From assembly GCA_037447655.1 (NCBI GenBank), contig JBBHKE010001823.1, positions 1-62,000 on the forward strand: a DNA stretch of 62,000 nt. The letters are read 5' to 3'. The notes under the pieces are model-generated. The model was not told the origin of the DNA. It searched no databases and saw only the letters and a list, made by a program, of their open reading frames with translations. Position numbers and translations under genes: made by a program. Source of the stretch: Zygnema cylindricum. Lineage: Eukaryota; Streptophyta; Zygnematophyceae; Zygnematales; Zygnemataceae. This document shows, piece by piece, positions 32,274 to 43,990 of this stretch (the first letter of the stretch is position 1; each line of letters starts with the position of its first letter).

Positions 32274-33410
32274 TTATGTGTACTTCTCTCTCTTCTCCAT
32301 TCTACCGATGTGAAGAAGCTCTAAGATTTCTTCATCCTCTTTCTCCTCTTCTTCTTCATCCTCCTCTTTTACATTCCAACTTCTAAGTTCTTCCAAACAA
32401 GGACACTCCTCCATATAGTGACCCGGTTCTCTACAAAAGAAGCAAACACCCTTTTTCAAAGCTCCCCTTTCTTTTCCTCTCCCTCTCTTTCCACAAATGT
32501 TCCGATAAGGTTTACCTTCATCTTTCTTCCTCTCATCACGCTTCCTCTCGTCACCGCCAATCCTCTCATCACGCTTCCGCCAATCACCACCAGCTGTAAA
32601 TGCATTCACCCTTTCACTTCCCCTACGAAGCTCCAAAGTGCTTTCCCTCACAAGAATTATCCCCATGGTAAAGCTCCAAGTCCATGAGGAGCCATCAATT
32701 GCCTGCATACAATAAATGATGTTGTCGTACTCATATGGGAGTTTCATGAGTAATGTATTAACCTTCCTCTCCTCAGATTCTATATATCCCGCACTAGCAA
32801 GCTCAACATATAGCGCAGCAATATCATTGCAAAATTCTATCATGCTACTGCCTTTATAAACATAGGCATCTACTTCTTGTTTTACTAATTGTTGCCTCTT
32901 AATAGTCTCACTCTTATAAATCTGACTTAGTGCTTCCCATATCTCTGAAGACTTAATTAAATTTATAAGAGTGATAGCTATAGACTTAGATACGTTTCTA
33001 AGTATGAGATGTTTTGCTATGGTGTTTTTATACTCCCAGATTTAAATGTCACTTTCTTCAGTTTTAGTTGTAACCCCTACAAGTGGAACCATAGTCGAGA
33101 GCCTAGCTCCCCTCACCATAGGTGTCCCTTTATCCTTCTCCCGTATATCCTCATCTATGTAAAGGTTTTTCCTTTCACCTTTCGTTGCATCTTAACTCCA
33201 GTTGATATTCTGGGTAGCCTCAGATGGTTCTCCATAGTAAGCTCCTCCAAATCCAGGTGGCGGACATCTCACTTGTCCCAAACAATTCCCCATAAGTGTT
33301 TCTCGAAAAGCAATCCCTCCATCATAAATCCCCAATAAGTGAAGTCTGTTCCATCAAACATAGGCACCCCTAGATGGTGGGCCCATAACCTGAAATTCTA
33401 TGGGCTCCAT
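32274..33410 (-). pseudogene. Copia-D gag
   Basis: The gag start in the LTR (ATGGAGCCCATAGAATTTCA on the minus strand, ending 33391) is followed by the primer-binding site and an early frameshift. A 189-codon open part (32843-32274) has the UBN2-like MIEFCNDIAALYVELASAGY, the zinc knuckle CFFCREPGHYMEEC and an acidic tail. A second related copy is at 61120-62000. Confidence 0.8.
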
Positions 33411-34216
33411 TGCCCAAAGAATTCGCAGATTCAAAAGAAGCTAATCTAGATAGTGCCAACTCCAAGTTGATATAAACCCAAATGAATGATCCCTTGACAA
33501 TTAGAACCCCAATACACCTTCACCCTTGTGAAGAGAAGACCTTCTGTGTGCTCAGTTCCACCACAGAATGCAAAACTTGAATATGTGTTTTGGACAATAT
33601 TCCCCACTTTGACTTTCCCATTGAATAAGTGCCACCCTGACACGTAAAAACCTCTGACCGACTACAACCGTGTGCTGTGTAGACTCCCTTGAGTCCGCAG
33701 CAAAAAGAATCACTGAATTTGCTCACCCGAGCATTAAGTTATGGCTGGTCAAAGATGACCGTTATAGTTACAAGCTCTCTTAGAAAGAGGTACCTAAATA
33801 TTACTAAGTCTTGGTCTACCTACTCACGACTACCTACTACTAAACCCTAGTCCAATAGGAACACTATATAGTACAAGAAGGTACGATGGGTGATGTACTT
33901 AATGTACGGCCATTGTACGACATGGTCTACAAGGTGACATGTGCCAAATCGGGAGCCATGGTTCCTCCTACCATCTTCTCCGATGTCAAATAATGTGGCG
34001 CCACGTGGCACCCCGTGACGCTATCCCTAAAGGCCGCCGAAAGCTTATTGCGGGTGACGGCTGTAATGGTGGTTGTCCGATCAATTGTATTTATACGGCT
34101 TCGATTCGCTTCCATGCATCAATTGATTAATGCGCGTTTTCGTTAGTCTACTGCGAATTAGTCCTTTGAATCAATAGGTAAATATGCGTGAAACGTCTCA
34201 CGTGTATCGTTTTGAT

Positions 34217-34294
34217 AGTAACTCAATGGATAAGGCGTTGGTCTAATTTGTAGCCTACAAACCCCGGTTCAAATCCGGCCAGCGGCATTATTTT
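34217..34294 (+). promoter_or_regulatory. Antisense tRNA-like module in Copia-D right LTR
   Basis: Copy of 31133-31212: B box GGTTCAAATCC at 34266-34276 and TTTT at 34291-34294. Confidence 0.6.
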
Positions 34295-34488
34295 GCTAAA
34301 ACTAGTAAAATACTTTCTAATTCATTTTGCCTCGTTCTAAATGATGCAGCAACAATGGCGTGCCTTTGGTTCTCTCTTTCTCTCTCTTTACATTCTAACT
34401 AAAATATAGAAGTGAACTATTAGTCACCTCTTTTCAACACTCTATTTATTTTTCCAATACAGACCTAGAAAATACATAATTTTCAACA

Positions 34489-37400
34489 GTCTCTACGCCT
34501 GTGCTAGATGACAAAGAGTTTGATACTTTCACTAGAAAGGGAGTCTTTACAGCTAAGTATGGGGATGAAGTTTACTTCACGGCAAATAAAGGTAGCCAAG
34601 GAAAGTTTAGGCTTAACCTGAGTAATGAAAAGAAAAATGCTTATTATATTGGTGTTCCTAAGTTGATGATTTGCCATAAGCGATTGGGGCATGTGCATTT
34701 TGATAGGTTGAGGGAAATGAAAAAGCTTAGGGTAGTAGAAGGCATTCAGTTTGGGGATAATGAAATGATGAATGATTGTAGTAGATGTGCTCAAGGTAAG
34801 GCTCACAGACTTCCCTTTCCTAAAGCCGCCACATATAGAGGTGAGAAAGTGTTAGATTTGGTCCACACAGATATTTAAGGACTTGCAAAAGTACCTTTTG
34901 TTGGAGGAAAGAGGTTTATGATGACAATAAATGATGATTGGTCTAGATACTCTAGAGTCTACTATCTGAAAAATAAGTCTGAAGCATCAACTTACTTCAA
35001 AGAATATAATGCCTAGAGTGAGAAGTTGCATGAAACCCCAATTAAGAGGATAAGGAGTGATAATGGGTGGGAATATACCTCTAACCAGTTTGAGGACTAT
35101 GTGAGAGATGAGGGAGTGCAACACCATAAAATTGTACCATATAACCCGGAACAAAATGGGGTAGCTGAGAGGTTGAATAGAACACTAGGAGATAGTGCAT
35201 GCAGTATGTTGGCAGACAAGAAAATAGGAAAGAGATTTTGGCAGAGGCAATGAATTGTGCCAACTATATTAAGAATAGAGTCCTTACCTCAGCTGTAAAA
35301 GGAGTGACACCTTATGAGAGATGGGTTGGAAGGAAACCTGATATCTCACACCTTAAAGTGTTCGGTAGCCAAGTCTATAGTCTTGACACGGATAAGAAAA
35401 ACTGGAAACTAGATGCTAAGGGAAAACCTGGATACTTTGTGGGATATGATGAGGATGTTAAGGGATATCGAGTTTATGACCTAGCAAAGAAAGATATTAT
35501 TCTGGTCAAACACTTAGTTGTCATGGATGAAGGGAAGTCATTTGATCCCTTCAAATATTCAATGAAGATAAGAATCAGATTTGAGTCCAAGAGTGAGGAG
35601 AACTCGGTCTTTCATGAAAGGGACATAAGTGAAACCGTGATTGCAGATTCAGGGGAGATCCAAGATACAAGAGACTCACTGGAAACCTCACATACTCTTA
35701 TGGACTTCGAGGAGATAGAAGAAGCGAGACAAGAACCGCTTTCCATGGACAAGGGAGCCGATGAGAGAGCGAGAAGAAATCCAAGACTTCCATCCATTCG
35801 AGTTACGGAGTTTGAGGGAGGAAGGAGGAGCAGCAAAACGATACAAGAAAAACAAGTTACTTATAAGGTAACTAAGCTATCTCACCCAGATGAGCCTCAA
35901 TCTTACTCGGAGGCAGTGAATAGTCTAGAGAAAGAAAGATGGATTAGAGCCATAAATGATGAGATGGCTTCTATCATGGAAGCAAATACTTGGGAATTAG
36001 CATATTGTCCTCCACACAGAAAAACATATTGGGTGAAAATGGGTATTTAAACTAAAACTGAACCCATATAATACCATTGAGAGATATAAGGCTCGATTGG
36101 TAGCAAAGGGATTCACTCAAAAAGAGGGGATTGACTATGAGGAGACCTTTGCTCTAATTGTTCGGTTACCCTCAGTAAGGATACTCCTCAGTCTGGCAGC
36201 GGCGGAAGACATGGAAATCCACTTGATGGACATTAAGACAACTTTTCTTAATGGTGAGTTAGAGGAAGATATTTTTATGAGGCAACCCGAGGGGTTCGTG
36301 GAAGAAGGAGAAGAGAGCAAAGTCTGCAAGCTCATGAAATCCTTATATGGACAGAAGCTGGCTCCCGGACAGTGGAATAACATACTAGATGAGTTTCTCA
36401 TCGATCTTGGATATATCCGGATCAGCTCTGACCATTTTATCTATATGTCTGAAGATGAGAATGGTGTCATTTTCATTGCAATTTATGTGGATGATCTGCT
36501 TGTGTTAAGTAAGTCTTTGGAGAAGATCAATAGGCTGAAGAAAGATCTTAGGGGTAGATTTGATATGAAAGATTTAGGTGAGGCAAAATATATTTTAGGG
36601 ATCCAAATGGAGAGAGACAAGGTGAAGAAGATTATCAGACTTTCTTAGAAAGAAGCAATAGGTAATATGCTTGAGAAATTCCAGCTGGAAAATGCTAACA
36701 GTTGTACCACTCCCATGGACTTGAAAAAAGTAAGTGATGGGAGTGTAGAAGGAGGAGTGATGATCTTAGATGATCACATGAGTCCGGAGGAGAGAGAGTT
36801 TATGAAGTCTATCCCTTATACACAGGTCGTAGGAAGTTTAATCTACTTTATGAACTGTATCAGGCAAGACATAGCGGCAACAGTTGGAGTACTCTGTAGG
36901 AGTCTTAATGATCCTAGAAAGAGAGACTGGGAGGCAGCCAAGAGAGTCATGAGATATCTGGTTGGAACCAGAGAATTATGGTTGCATTTGGGAGGGGAGC
37001 ACACTGATATCACCACTTGGAGTGATGCCAGTTATGGGGATGCACCTATGAGAAGATGCACTTCTAGATATGTTTTGTATGTGGGGGAAGGTACTTGCTG
37101 TTGGAGCAGTAAGCAACAAAAAGTGGTTGCTCAATCTACTATGGAGGCTGAGTATATGGCGTCTTGTTCAGCTGTAAAATAACTAATGTGGGTGAAATCA
37201 TTATTGCAAGAACTGGGATATATGAAAGAGGGAGTGCATGAAATCTTTTGCGATAGTCAAGTTGCAATCGCAATCGCAACCAATCCAAAACACCATTTTA
37301 AAGCAAAACATATGGACATAAGATTAAGCTTTGTAAGAGAAAAAGTTGAAAATAAAATTTTAAATCTTGTGTATAGACCTGATGAAGAAATGGTGGCTGA

Positions 37401-37498
37401 CATAATGACCAAACCAGTGCCCTCTCCTGAATTTAAATATTGTCAGGAAAAATGCGGGTTGAAAGAAAAATTAAAATTAGACAAGAAAATAAGGGGAG
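34489..37498 (+). pseudogene. Copia-C integrase, RT and RNase H (broken)
   Basis: Continues Copia-C after Copia-D. Stops include TAA at 34876-34878 (replacing W in DIWGP), TAG near 35014, TAG near 36646 (CAG to TAG in the TQKEAIG motif) and TAA at 37180-37182. A frameshift lies near 35240. RT active site IYVDDLLVLS and RNase H SDASYGDAP are retained. The polypurine tract AATAAGGGGAG precedes the LTR. Confidence 0.9.
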
Positions 37499-38527
37499 TG
37501 TTGAAACTGATAGATTTCTAGAGTATTTTCTAGGTTTAATATGTTAGTATAAAAAGGAAAAGGACAGACAACCTGCCTCCACCTCCTCTCTCTAGCCCCC
37601 ATACTTGTTCTAGTCACTGAAAGATAGAGAGGGTGGTTGATCCATAGCTGCCCTAGTCCAACAGGCAATTATTTTTAGATTACTCTAAAAATATATATAA
37701 CTGACCCGGGATTTGATCTCGGTACCTACCAGTTGTCAGGTTGACCGACAACGGTCAGCTTTATCATATTAGAATAGGACCAATGCTAAATGCTATAGTA
37801 TGTGATATATATATATACATTTAGAAAGGAACAAATTCATTTAACTAAAACTAGATACGGCGTGCATAGATACAGTTTTATTAAAGTACGAAGTACGACA
37901 TCATTTCAAAAACGAATACCACGCATGTTTTTGGCAATGAAATAAATATGGCGCTTGTATTTATAACGGCTACGATTGCGTCTCATTGCGGATCCGACGG
38001 CGCTCATCATCGCCAAAATCCCGCAATGGTCACCTTGCAGTTTTGTGACGTGGCATGACTTAGAGCCACATGGAGAGATGACATTCGGTCATAGGAATTC
38101 CAAAGAATATACGGACGAGTAAAAAGAAAACACGCGTCCGCTTAATAGCCTTGTCGTACATAGGTCATTAAAAAGGTACATCGGCAGTACTACTTTTTGG
38201 TACGGTACAGTAATCTGATTGGTCCGTACTTTAGCAGATAGAAGTTATTAGAGGGAATCAGGACTTAGAAAATTTTAGTAGGTAGTCACCTCTCCCTTTG
38301 AGAGTTTGTACAAATTTGCATTTTTATTACCTCATAACTTATCGCCTAGTTGAGCGTTTTCAGAGATTCTTATTCCTACGGACTCAAGGTAGTCCAAGCT
38401 GCACAGGAGTGCATACAGATTGTCAACTTGACTACTTTGGCAGCAGTGGCTATGGCTTAAAGTGGGCTAGTTAAAAATTATCTAGAGGCTTCCTATATTG
38501 TAGTCCAATGGAGGATACAAAATTGCA
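37499..38527 (+). repeat. Copia-C 3' LTR
   Basis: TGTTGAAACTGATAG...AAAATTGCA, matching 27971-28995. Followed directly by the severed Copia-B gag start. Confidence 0.9.
37687..37784 (-). promoter_or_regulatory. Antisense tRNA-like module in Copia-C 3' LTR
   Basis: Degenerate copy; B-box-like GATCAAATC on the minus strand and a T-run opposite 37687-37691. Confidence 0.45.
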
Positions 38528-38554
38528 GCCACCCTAGAGGTTGGGCCCATAACC

Positions 38555-39587
38555 TGAAACTCTGTGTCCTCCATTGGACTATAGAGTACAGGAAGCCTCT
38601 AGATAGTTATTAACTAACCCACTTTGAATGGCAACCACTGCTACCCACGCAGGTAAGCAGACAATTTGACTACACCCTTCTACAGCCTGGACTCCCCTAA
38701 GTTTGTTGGAAAAAGAATCTTTGGAAACGCCCAACCAGGCGATAAGTTATAAGCCAGCAAAAATGCCAATTTATACAACCTCTCAAAGAGAGATAAGACC
38801 ATCTACCAGATTTTTCTAAGTCCTAGATCCCTCTCACAACCCCTATCTTCTAACTGTACGAACCAATCACAATACTGTACAGTATATATAATTACTATTG
38901 CCGATGTACTCTTTGTACAACCTTTGTACAACAAGGCCATTTAGCGAACGTGTGTCCATTTTTCACTCGTCCGTACATTCCTCGGAATTCTCGCGACCGA
39001 ATGTTATTTCTCCACGTGGCGCCAGGTCATGCCACGTCACTAAATACCAAAGTGACCATTCCGAGATTTCGGCGATGTTTTGCGCTGTTGAATTTAACTC
39101 GAAATGCAATATCAACCGTTATAAATACTTGCGTGTTATTCGTTTCGCTGTCGAAACAAAATGCGTTGTATCCGTTTCAAAAACCATACCATACTCCGTA
39201 AAAATTGTATTCATGCATGTCGTATATTGTTTCAGTTAAATGAATTAGTTCATTCCTAAATATATAAATATCTATCAAACCTTATAGCATTTAGCATTGG
39301 TCCTAGACTAATAGGATAAAGCTGACCGCTACCGGCCAACTTGACGGACGGCAGGGACCAGGATCAAATCCTGGGTCTGTCAAGTATGTTTTTAGTAACC
39401 TACTAAAAATAGGTGCCTGTTGAATTAAGGCATCCATGGATTGACCACCCTCTCTGTCTTTCAGTGACTACAACGAGTATGAGGGCTAAAAGGAGGAGGT
39501 GGAGGCAGGCTGTCCGTCCTTTTTTTTTCCTTTTATACTAACATATTTAAACCTAGAAAATACTGTAGAAATCTATTAATTTCAACA
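38555..39587 (-). repeat. Copia-B 5' LTR
   Basis: Matches 21491-22523. The primer-binding site lies just inside at 38540-38554 on the element strand. Confidence 0.9.
39296..39393 (+). promoter_or_regulatory. Antisense tRNA-like module in Copia-B 5' LTR
   Basis: A-box-like TAGACTAATAG (39304-39314), B box GGATCAAATCC (39361-39371), TTTTT at 39389-39393. Confidence 0.55.
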
Positions 39588-39602
39588 ATTCACATTGTAC
39601 TG

Positions 39603-39803
39603 TACACCACCAATCGTCATTAGAGTATATAACACTAATACGATGCCGCTAAATTTTGACCCAAAACCTGAAATAGAATAAATAACATTATTTAAAGACG
39701 TGGACCATTATCTGCCACGTCTGAAGCACTAAATAAGAATCAATAACGCTAATTATTTATTGATGCTATTGAATCCTTGACTCTAATAGCGATTCGCGGT
39801 GTA
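39603..39803. mobile_element. MITE 1 of the TACACC family (201 bp)
   Basis: Ends TACACCACCAATCG... and ...CGATTCGCGGTGTA pair as imperfect inverted repeats of about 24 bp (four mismatches). The interior holds AGACGTGG...CCACGTCT, an 8-bp inverted repeat. A TA target duplication is possible. Confidence 0.65.
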
Positions 39804-39965
39804 ACATACACAACGAATCGTAATTAGAGTAATTAAAAAATTAGAGTACAAAAACTTAAATAAAAAATTAGAGTTATGAACGCTAATTTATGTGATAGAG
39901 CTATTTCAACTATGAAGTTTACTCCAATCTATTTAAGTACTCTAATTTGGCACTCTAGTATTCTC

Positions 39966-40167
39966 TACACCTTGAATCGTTATTAAACTTATGTACTCTA
40001 TATCGGCGCCCCAAAATTTTGACATTGATACCTTAAATACAATAAACTGTACTATTTAAGGACGTGGACCATAATCTGCCACGTCTTTGGCACTAAATAA
40101 GCTTCAATGACACTAATTAATTTTTGACACTAATAATTTCTTTAGTCTAATAACGATTCACGGTGTA
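39966..40167. mobile_element. MITE 2 of the TACACC family (202 bp)
   Basis: TACACCTTGAATCG...CGATTCACGGTGTA with the same GACGTGGACCATAATCTGCC interior as MITE 1, same orientation. The segments between and after (39804-39965, 40168-40512) contain further degenerate ends such as ACGAATCGTAATTAGAGT. Confidence 0.65.
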
Positions 40168-40643
40168 CTGAAAATAAAGTATCCGTACAGAATTTGGCAA
40201 AATGTAGAGTTTATCGTCACTATGACGTTTACACTACGCGGTTTGTTAAAATGCAGTTACATGATAAAGGCCTGTATTAAATCATTATTTGTACTTTTTT
40301 ACTCTTTAAATTAAAATTTGCACGGTCGGAGGTCGTCCGTACGCCACACTATTTAAAATGAACCTATATTAGAATTAAAAACGCTAATTAAACTTTACCT
40401 TAAATAGAATAATGAAAAAATTAGAATCATTTACTCTATTTCATGTGATAGAGTCGAAATTTTGAGCGACAGAATTAGAGTAATTTACTCTAATTAGGAT
40501 TTGTAGTGTACTGTTCTAATGCCCTAAAAAGCTTGTGGCCCAGAAATCTCACCACGAGTGAATCGAAGGAATGTCTAAATTCTGACAAGTATCATTCCGA
40601 ATTGTAAAGTCTATCGAATCATCAATACTTTACTGCTGTATAG

Positions 40644-40846
40644 TACACCGCCAATCGCTATTAGAGTCAAGGATTAAATAGCGTCAAAAAACAATTAGCA
40701 TTATTGATTCTAATTTAGTGCCTAAGACGTGGCAGATTATGGTCGACGTCGTTAAATAGCGTTATTAATTTTATTTCAGGTTTTGGGGTCAAAATTTAGG
40801 GGCACCAAATTAGTGTTATATATCTCTTATAGCGATTGGTGATGTA
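40644..40846. mobile_element. MITE 3 of the TACACC family (203 bp, inverted)
   Basis: TACACCGCCAATCGC...AGCGATTGGTGATGTA. Its interior (GACGTGGCAGATTATGGTC) is the reverse complement of MITES 1 and 2. Confidence 0.65.
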
Positions 40847-40859
40847 TTGTACTGAATCT

Positions 40860-41306
40860 TGCAACTTTTTGGCCTCGCGGGACCCTGGAGGCTCTCGTCA
40901 CCCCTCCTCGAGGCGTCCACGTCGACTCCTTCTTGTTTTGGAGTAACGACGCCTCGCGCCGCGAGGCGCATCGCCAACTGCGAACGCCACGCGAAACTAC
41001 CGAAACAATCCGTTCAACAACGGGAACCGCGGGACGTAACATTTTTCTGCCCGTTTATTTGTTTTTTAGAAAAACATTTTGAAATTGGAAGTTGTTACAG
41101 ATTCCTCTTTAAAACAAAAAAATTGATCGTCGGATGTTTTTCCAATTGTCTGCTCGTCTTTATTCTCACGCATATGCTCTTCTTTATTCTCACGCATTCA
41201 TTTCGTGGTTGCCCTTCTCTTTTCTATCGTCATTTGTCTTCTCTCTTCGTGGTCACCATTTCTCTTTCACCTTTCCCGGCCAAATTTTAAAAACGTTTTG
41301 ATAAGG
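40860..41306 (+). promoter_or_regulatory. CpG-rich block and possible 5' UTR exon of the Crypton-type gene
   Basis: 40870-41040 is strikingly GC- and CpG-rich against AT-rich surroundings and holds the hairpin GCCTCGCG-C-CGCGAGGC (40951-40967). A strong donor GTAAGT at 41307 and an acceptor at 42638-42639 suggest an untranslated first exon spliced to the coding exon. No TATA box was pinned down. Confidence 0.4.
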
Positions 41307-41529
41307 TAAGTCACCCACACTTCTATATTCTTGTAAGTGTGTCAATGAAAAGGTTTTAGATTTTGAGGGAAAAGAAAACAAATATGGTTTACACTTGTTG
41401 AAATTCATATTACTTGTATATATTAACTTTTTCTAATATTTGACATAAAAACACCGTTTTATTTAGCTTCGTAACATGTTAAACATTTTATTCTATTTTG
41501 TTGTTGGTACCAATGCAGTATACTATACT

Positions 41530-41800
41530 GTACTGTAGAAAGTGTACTGCTGGAGGAAAATTAAACTAGCAGCTGGCAAAATATTGGCTGAAAATTTAAC
41601 TGTACAGCTGGCAAAAAAGTTTACAGTAGAAAATGTACAGGTGGCGGAAAATGTATATCTGTACAGCTTGCAAAAAATGTAGCCAAATTGTACAACTGGC
41701 AGAAATGTATAGGTGTGTAGCAAGTATACATTGTAGAGCTAGCTGGTAGAGAAATTTAACTGGCAGAAAATGTGTAGCTGACAGAAAATAAAAATGTACA
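41530..41800. repeat. Degenerate tandem repeat of TGTACAGCTGGCAAAA-like units
   Basis: About ten diverged copies of a 20-27-bp unit (CAGCTGGCAAAA, ACAGGTGGCGGAAAATG, ACAACTGGCAGAAATG and others) in the presumed leader intron. An 18-bp direct duplication containing CTTCTCAAGCTGGCCTGC follows at about 41985-42023. Confidence 0.6.
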
Positions 41801-42466
41801 AAAAATGAACTACTTTCATGTGTCTCAACTCTATCAGCAATGAGAAGTAAGCAGTTTGGTTTGTCAATGCTTAGGACTCTTGTCATACTCGTGAAAGACA
41901 TAGTCGAAGTAGTAACAGACACCTTCCTGAAGAGTGATTTTTTGCTTTGAAATAAGTTGGTCTCAAAGTTACAAATGTCTGATTTGCCTTCTCAAGCTGG
42001 CCTGCCTTCTCAAGCTGGCCTGCAATAAAACTTACTGTAACCTATTTTGCTAGAAAACGTATTTCTTCTATCATATTCATGTTAGATGGTTTATGATTTT
42101 TGTTAATGCTTCTGTTTTTACTTTTGTCCCAACTTTTACAAACTTTTTGTCGAGACTTTGCCAATATTTTTATAAGACTTTTTGATGATTTTTTTGGGAG
42201 GCTTTTTTTACGACTTATAAGACATTTTGTGGCTTATGTGGGACATTTGTGGGCCTTTTGAGGGACATTGGGGTTTTTAGGCAAATACCCATTTACGAGG
42301 AATTTGTTTAAATCAAGAAGCCAAAAGAAGGTTGGAAAAAACGGCAATTCTTCTCGAGGAGTGGGATTGTGTTACTGAACTCTCACTTAGATAAATTTGA
42401 AGGTTTTTACAATTTGGGAGTGTAAGTCACTAAAAACCCAACGTAAGTTGTTCTCATTAATAGAAC

Positions 42467-42635
42467 TACGTAGTTTTGCAGAGAGTGATTTAAAAAAAAA
42501 ATGAAGTTTTTGTGTTATTATTGTTGACATCTTTGCATTTTTTGTTAATACTACGTAGTTTCGCAGAGAGTGGTAAAAAAAAATGAAGTTTTTGTGTTAT
42601 TTTAATTGACACCTCTGCATTTTTGTTATTTTTTT
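42467..42635. repeat. Two-copy tandem repeat, about 84 bp
   Basis: ACTACGTAGTTTTGCAGAGAG... (42467) and ACTACGTAGTTTCGCAGAGAG... (42551), each continuing through an A-run, ATGAAGTTTTTGTGTTATT and a TTGACA block. Just upstream of the first coding exon. Confidence 0.65.
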
Positions 42636-43129
42636 TTAGGTTGTTCTCACCATCACAATCTATCTCCATAATCATTTAAATATGGATAGTGCCCCTGTTG
42701 CTCCTATGGCTGATAAAATTTCAAATCGATGTCTTCCGAAATCCACGAATACGGTTAGTTTAGCTCGTGTTAAGCACTTGAATGGCGAAAACATTGAAAT
42801 TGAAAAATCAAAGAGAAAACGAAAACAAGGTGTACCTGCTAAAACGAGTGAAAGAAGAGGTGGGGATGGCGACGGGCAAGGATTAAGATTTCAAAATAAT
42901 GTAATATCTGGGAGGAAACTCGAGCCAGCCTCCTTTTGTCCAAGTACCGAAGAAGCCAGACGAGAGGCTTTTTATAATATAAAAAAGACGATATTACCTA
43001 GTACATTAACACAGTACATGCTACGAATGCGAATTTGGAAGGTATTTCTAGCCTTTTAACTGTTTTGTGAATATAATTTTTTTATTATACCGGTTATAGT
43101 TTTCGTTATCTTTTGTGTGCATTAATAAA

Positions 43130-43990
43130 GTTTCAGTTTTTGGTATAATTAATGTGTACTATTACACTTATCCTGTTTTAGTAGATTAGTATGCAATTTA
43201 CAGACTTATCCCGTTTTAGTAAGATTAGTGTTCAATTTACAGTTTTCAGTTTTTAGTAAAATTATTGTGCATTTTACAGTTTTCAGTTTTTAATATTTTT
43301 AGTGTGCACCATTTTCATTTTCAGTATCAACTGTGTGCATTATTACATTTTTTAGTATAATTAGTGTGTGCAATTAAAGTTTTCAGTTTTTTGTATTATT
43401 TGTGTGCACTATACAGTTAAACTTTTAAGTATATTAAGTGTGCACTATTTCAGTTTTTATTATTATTAGTATACACTATTTCTAGCTTTTAGGATTACTA
43501 GTGTGCACTATTACAATTTTGAGTCTTTAGTATAATTAATGTGCATTACTAAAGTTTTCAGGTTTTAGGGTGATAAGTATGTCCTATTTCAGTTCTCAGT
43601 TTTTAGTATAATTTTTATATATTGAAGTTCTCATTTTTTAGAATAATTTGTGTGTCCTATTTCAGTTTTGAGTTTTTAGTGTAATTTGTGTGTACATTTT
43701 CAGTTTTTATTATAATTAATGTGCATTACTACAGTTTTCAGTTTTAGGGTAATTAGTGTGTGTGCTATTTCCATTTTCACTTTTTAGTATTATTAGTGTG
43801 TGTTATTAAAGTTTTTAGTTTTTATTAAAATAGAGTGCACTATACGGTTTTCATTTTGTAATATAATTACTATGTGCTATTTCAGTTTTAGTTTTTAGTA
43901 TAATTAGGGTTTGTTATTTTAATTTTCAGCTTTTACTATGATTAGCGTGCACTATGACAATTTTCACAACTTTGTATAATTAGCATGCAT
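43130..43990. repeat. Intron-1 minisatellite
   Basis: Roughly twenty diverged copies of a 40-50-bp unit built on TTTTCAGTTTTTAGTATAAT and TAGTGTGCACTATT. Every unit carries TTTTCAG, an acceptor-like sequence, between exons 1 and 2 of the recombinase gene. Confidence 0.75.

Larger units (their letters stand above)
30312..34488 (-). mobile_element. Copia-D, deleted minus-strand copia element nested in Copia-C
   Basis: LTRs of about 1095 bp (30312-31406) and 1098 bp (33391-34488) with only 1984 bp between them, less than half of Copia-A's internal length. It is a related but distinct family. The junction in Copia-C lacks about 20 bp of target (the stretch between GTACATTCC and GTCTCTACG seen in Copia-A), and the left LTR has lost its first bases, so a small deletion removed the left duplication. 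Confidence 0.88.
27971..38527 (+). mobile_element. Copia-C, plus-strand copia element nested in Copia-B
   Basis: 5' LTR 27971-28995 and 3' LTR 37499-38527, inserted in the first codons of Copia-B gag. Flanks CGCAC (27966-27970) and GCCAC (38528-38532) are probably a decayed duplication. The first base pair of the 5' LTR reads TC for TG. The body is interrupted at 30311/34489 by Copia-D. Confidence 0.88.
21491..39587 (-). mobile_element. Copia-B, minus-strand copia element split by nested insertions
   Basis: 3' LTR 21491-22523 and 5' LTR 38555-39587 (both 1033 bp, TG...CA), bounded by a perfect ATTCA duplication (21486-21490 and 39588-39592). The body is divided: 22524-27970 on the left, and a 27-bp remnant with the primer-binding site at 38528-38554 on the right. 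Copia-C sits between. The body also carries an unidentified insert (24370-25737) and an internal deletion of about 235 bp in the integrase-RT linker near 25900. Confidence 0.9.

Noticed and set aside
40859-41290. A 143-codon open frame as a separate gene
   Set aside because: No ATG at its start, no recognisable domain, composition shifts midway from CpG-rich to T-rich, and it ends just before a good splice donor. Better explained as an untranslated exon.
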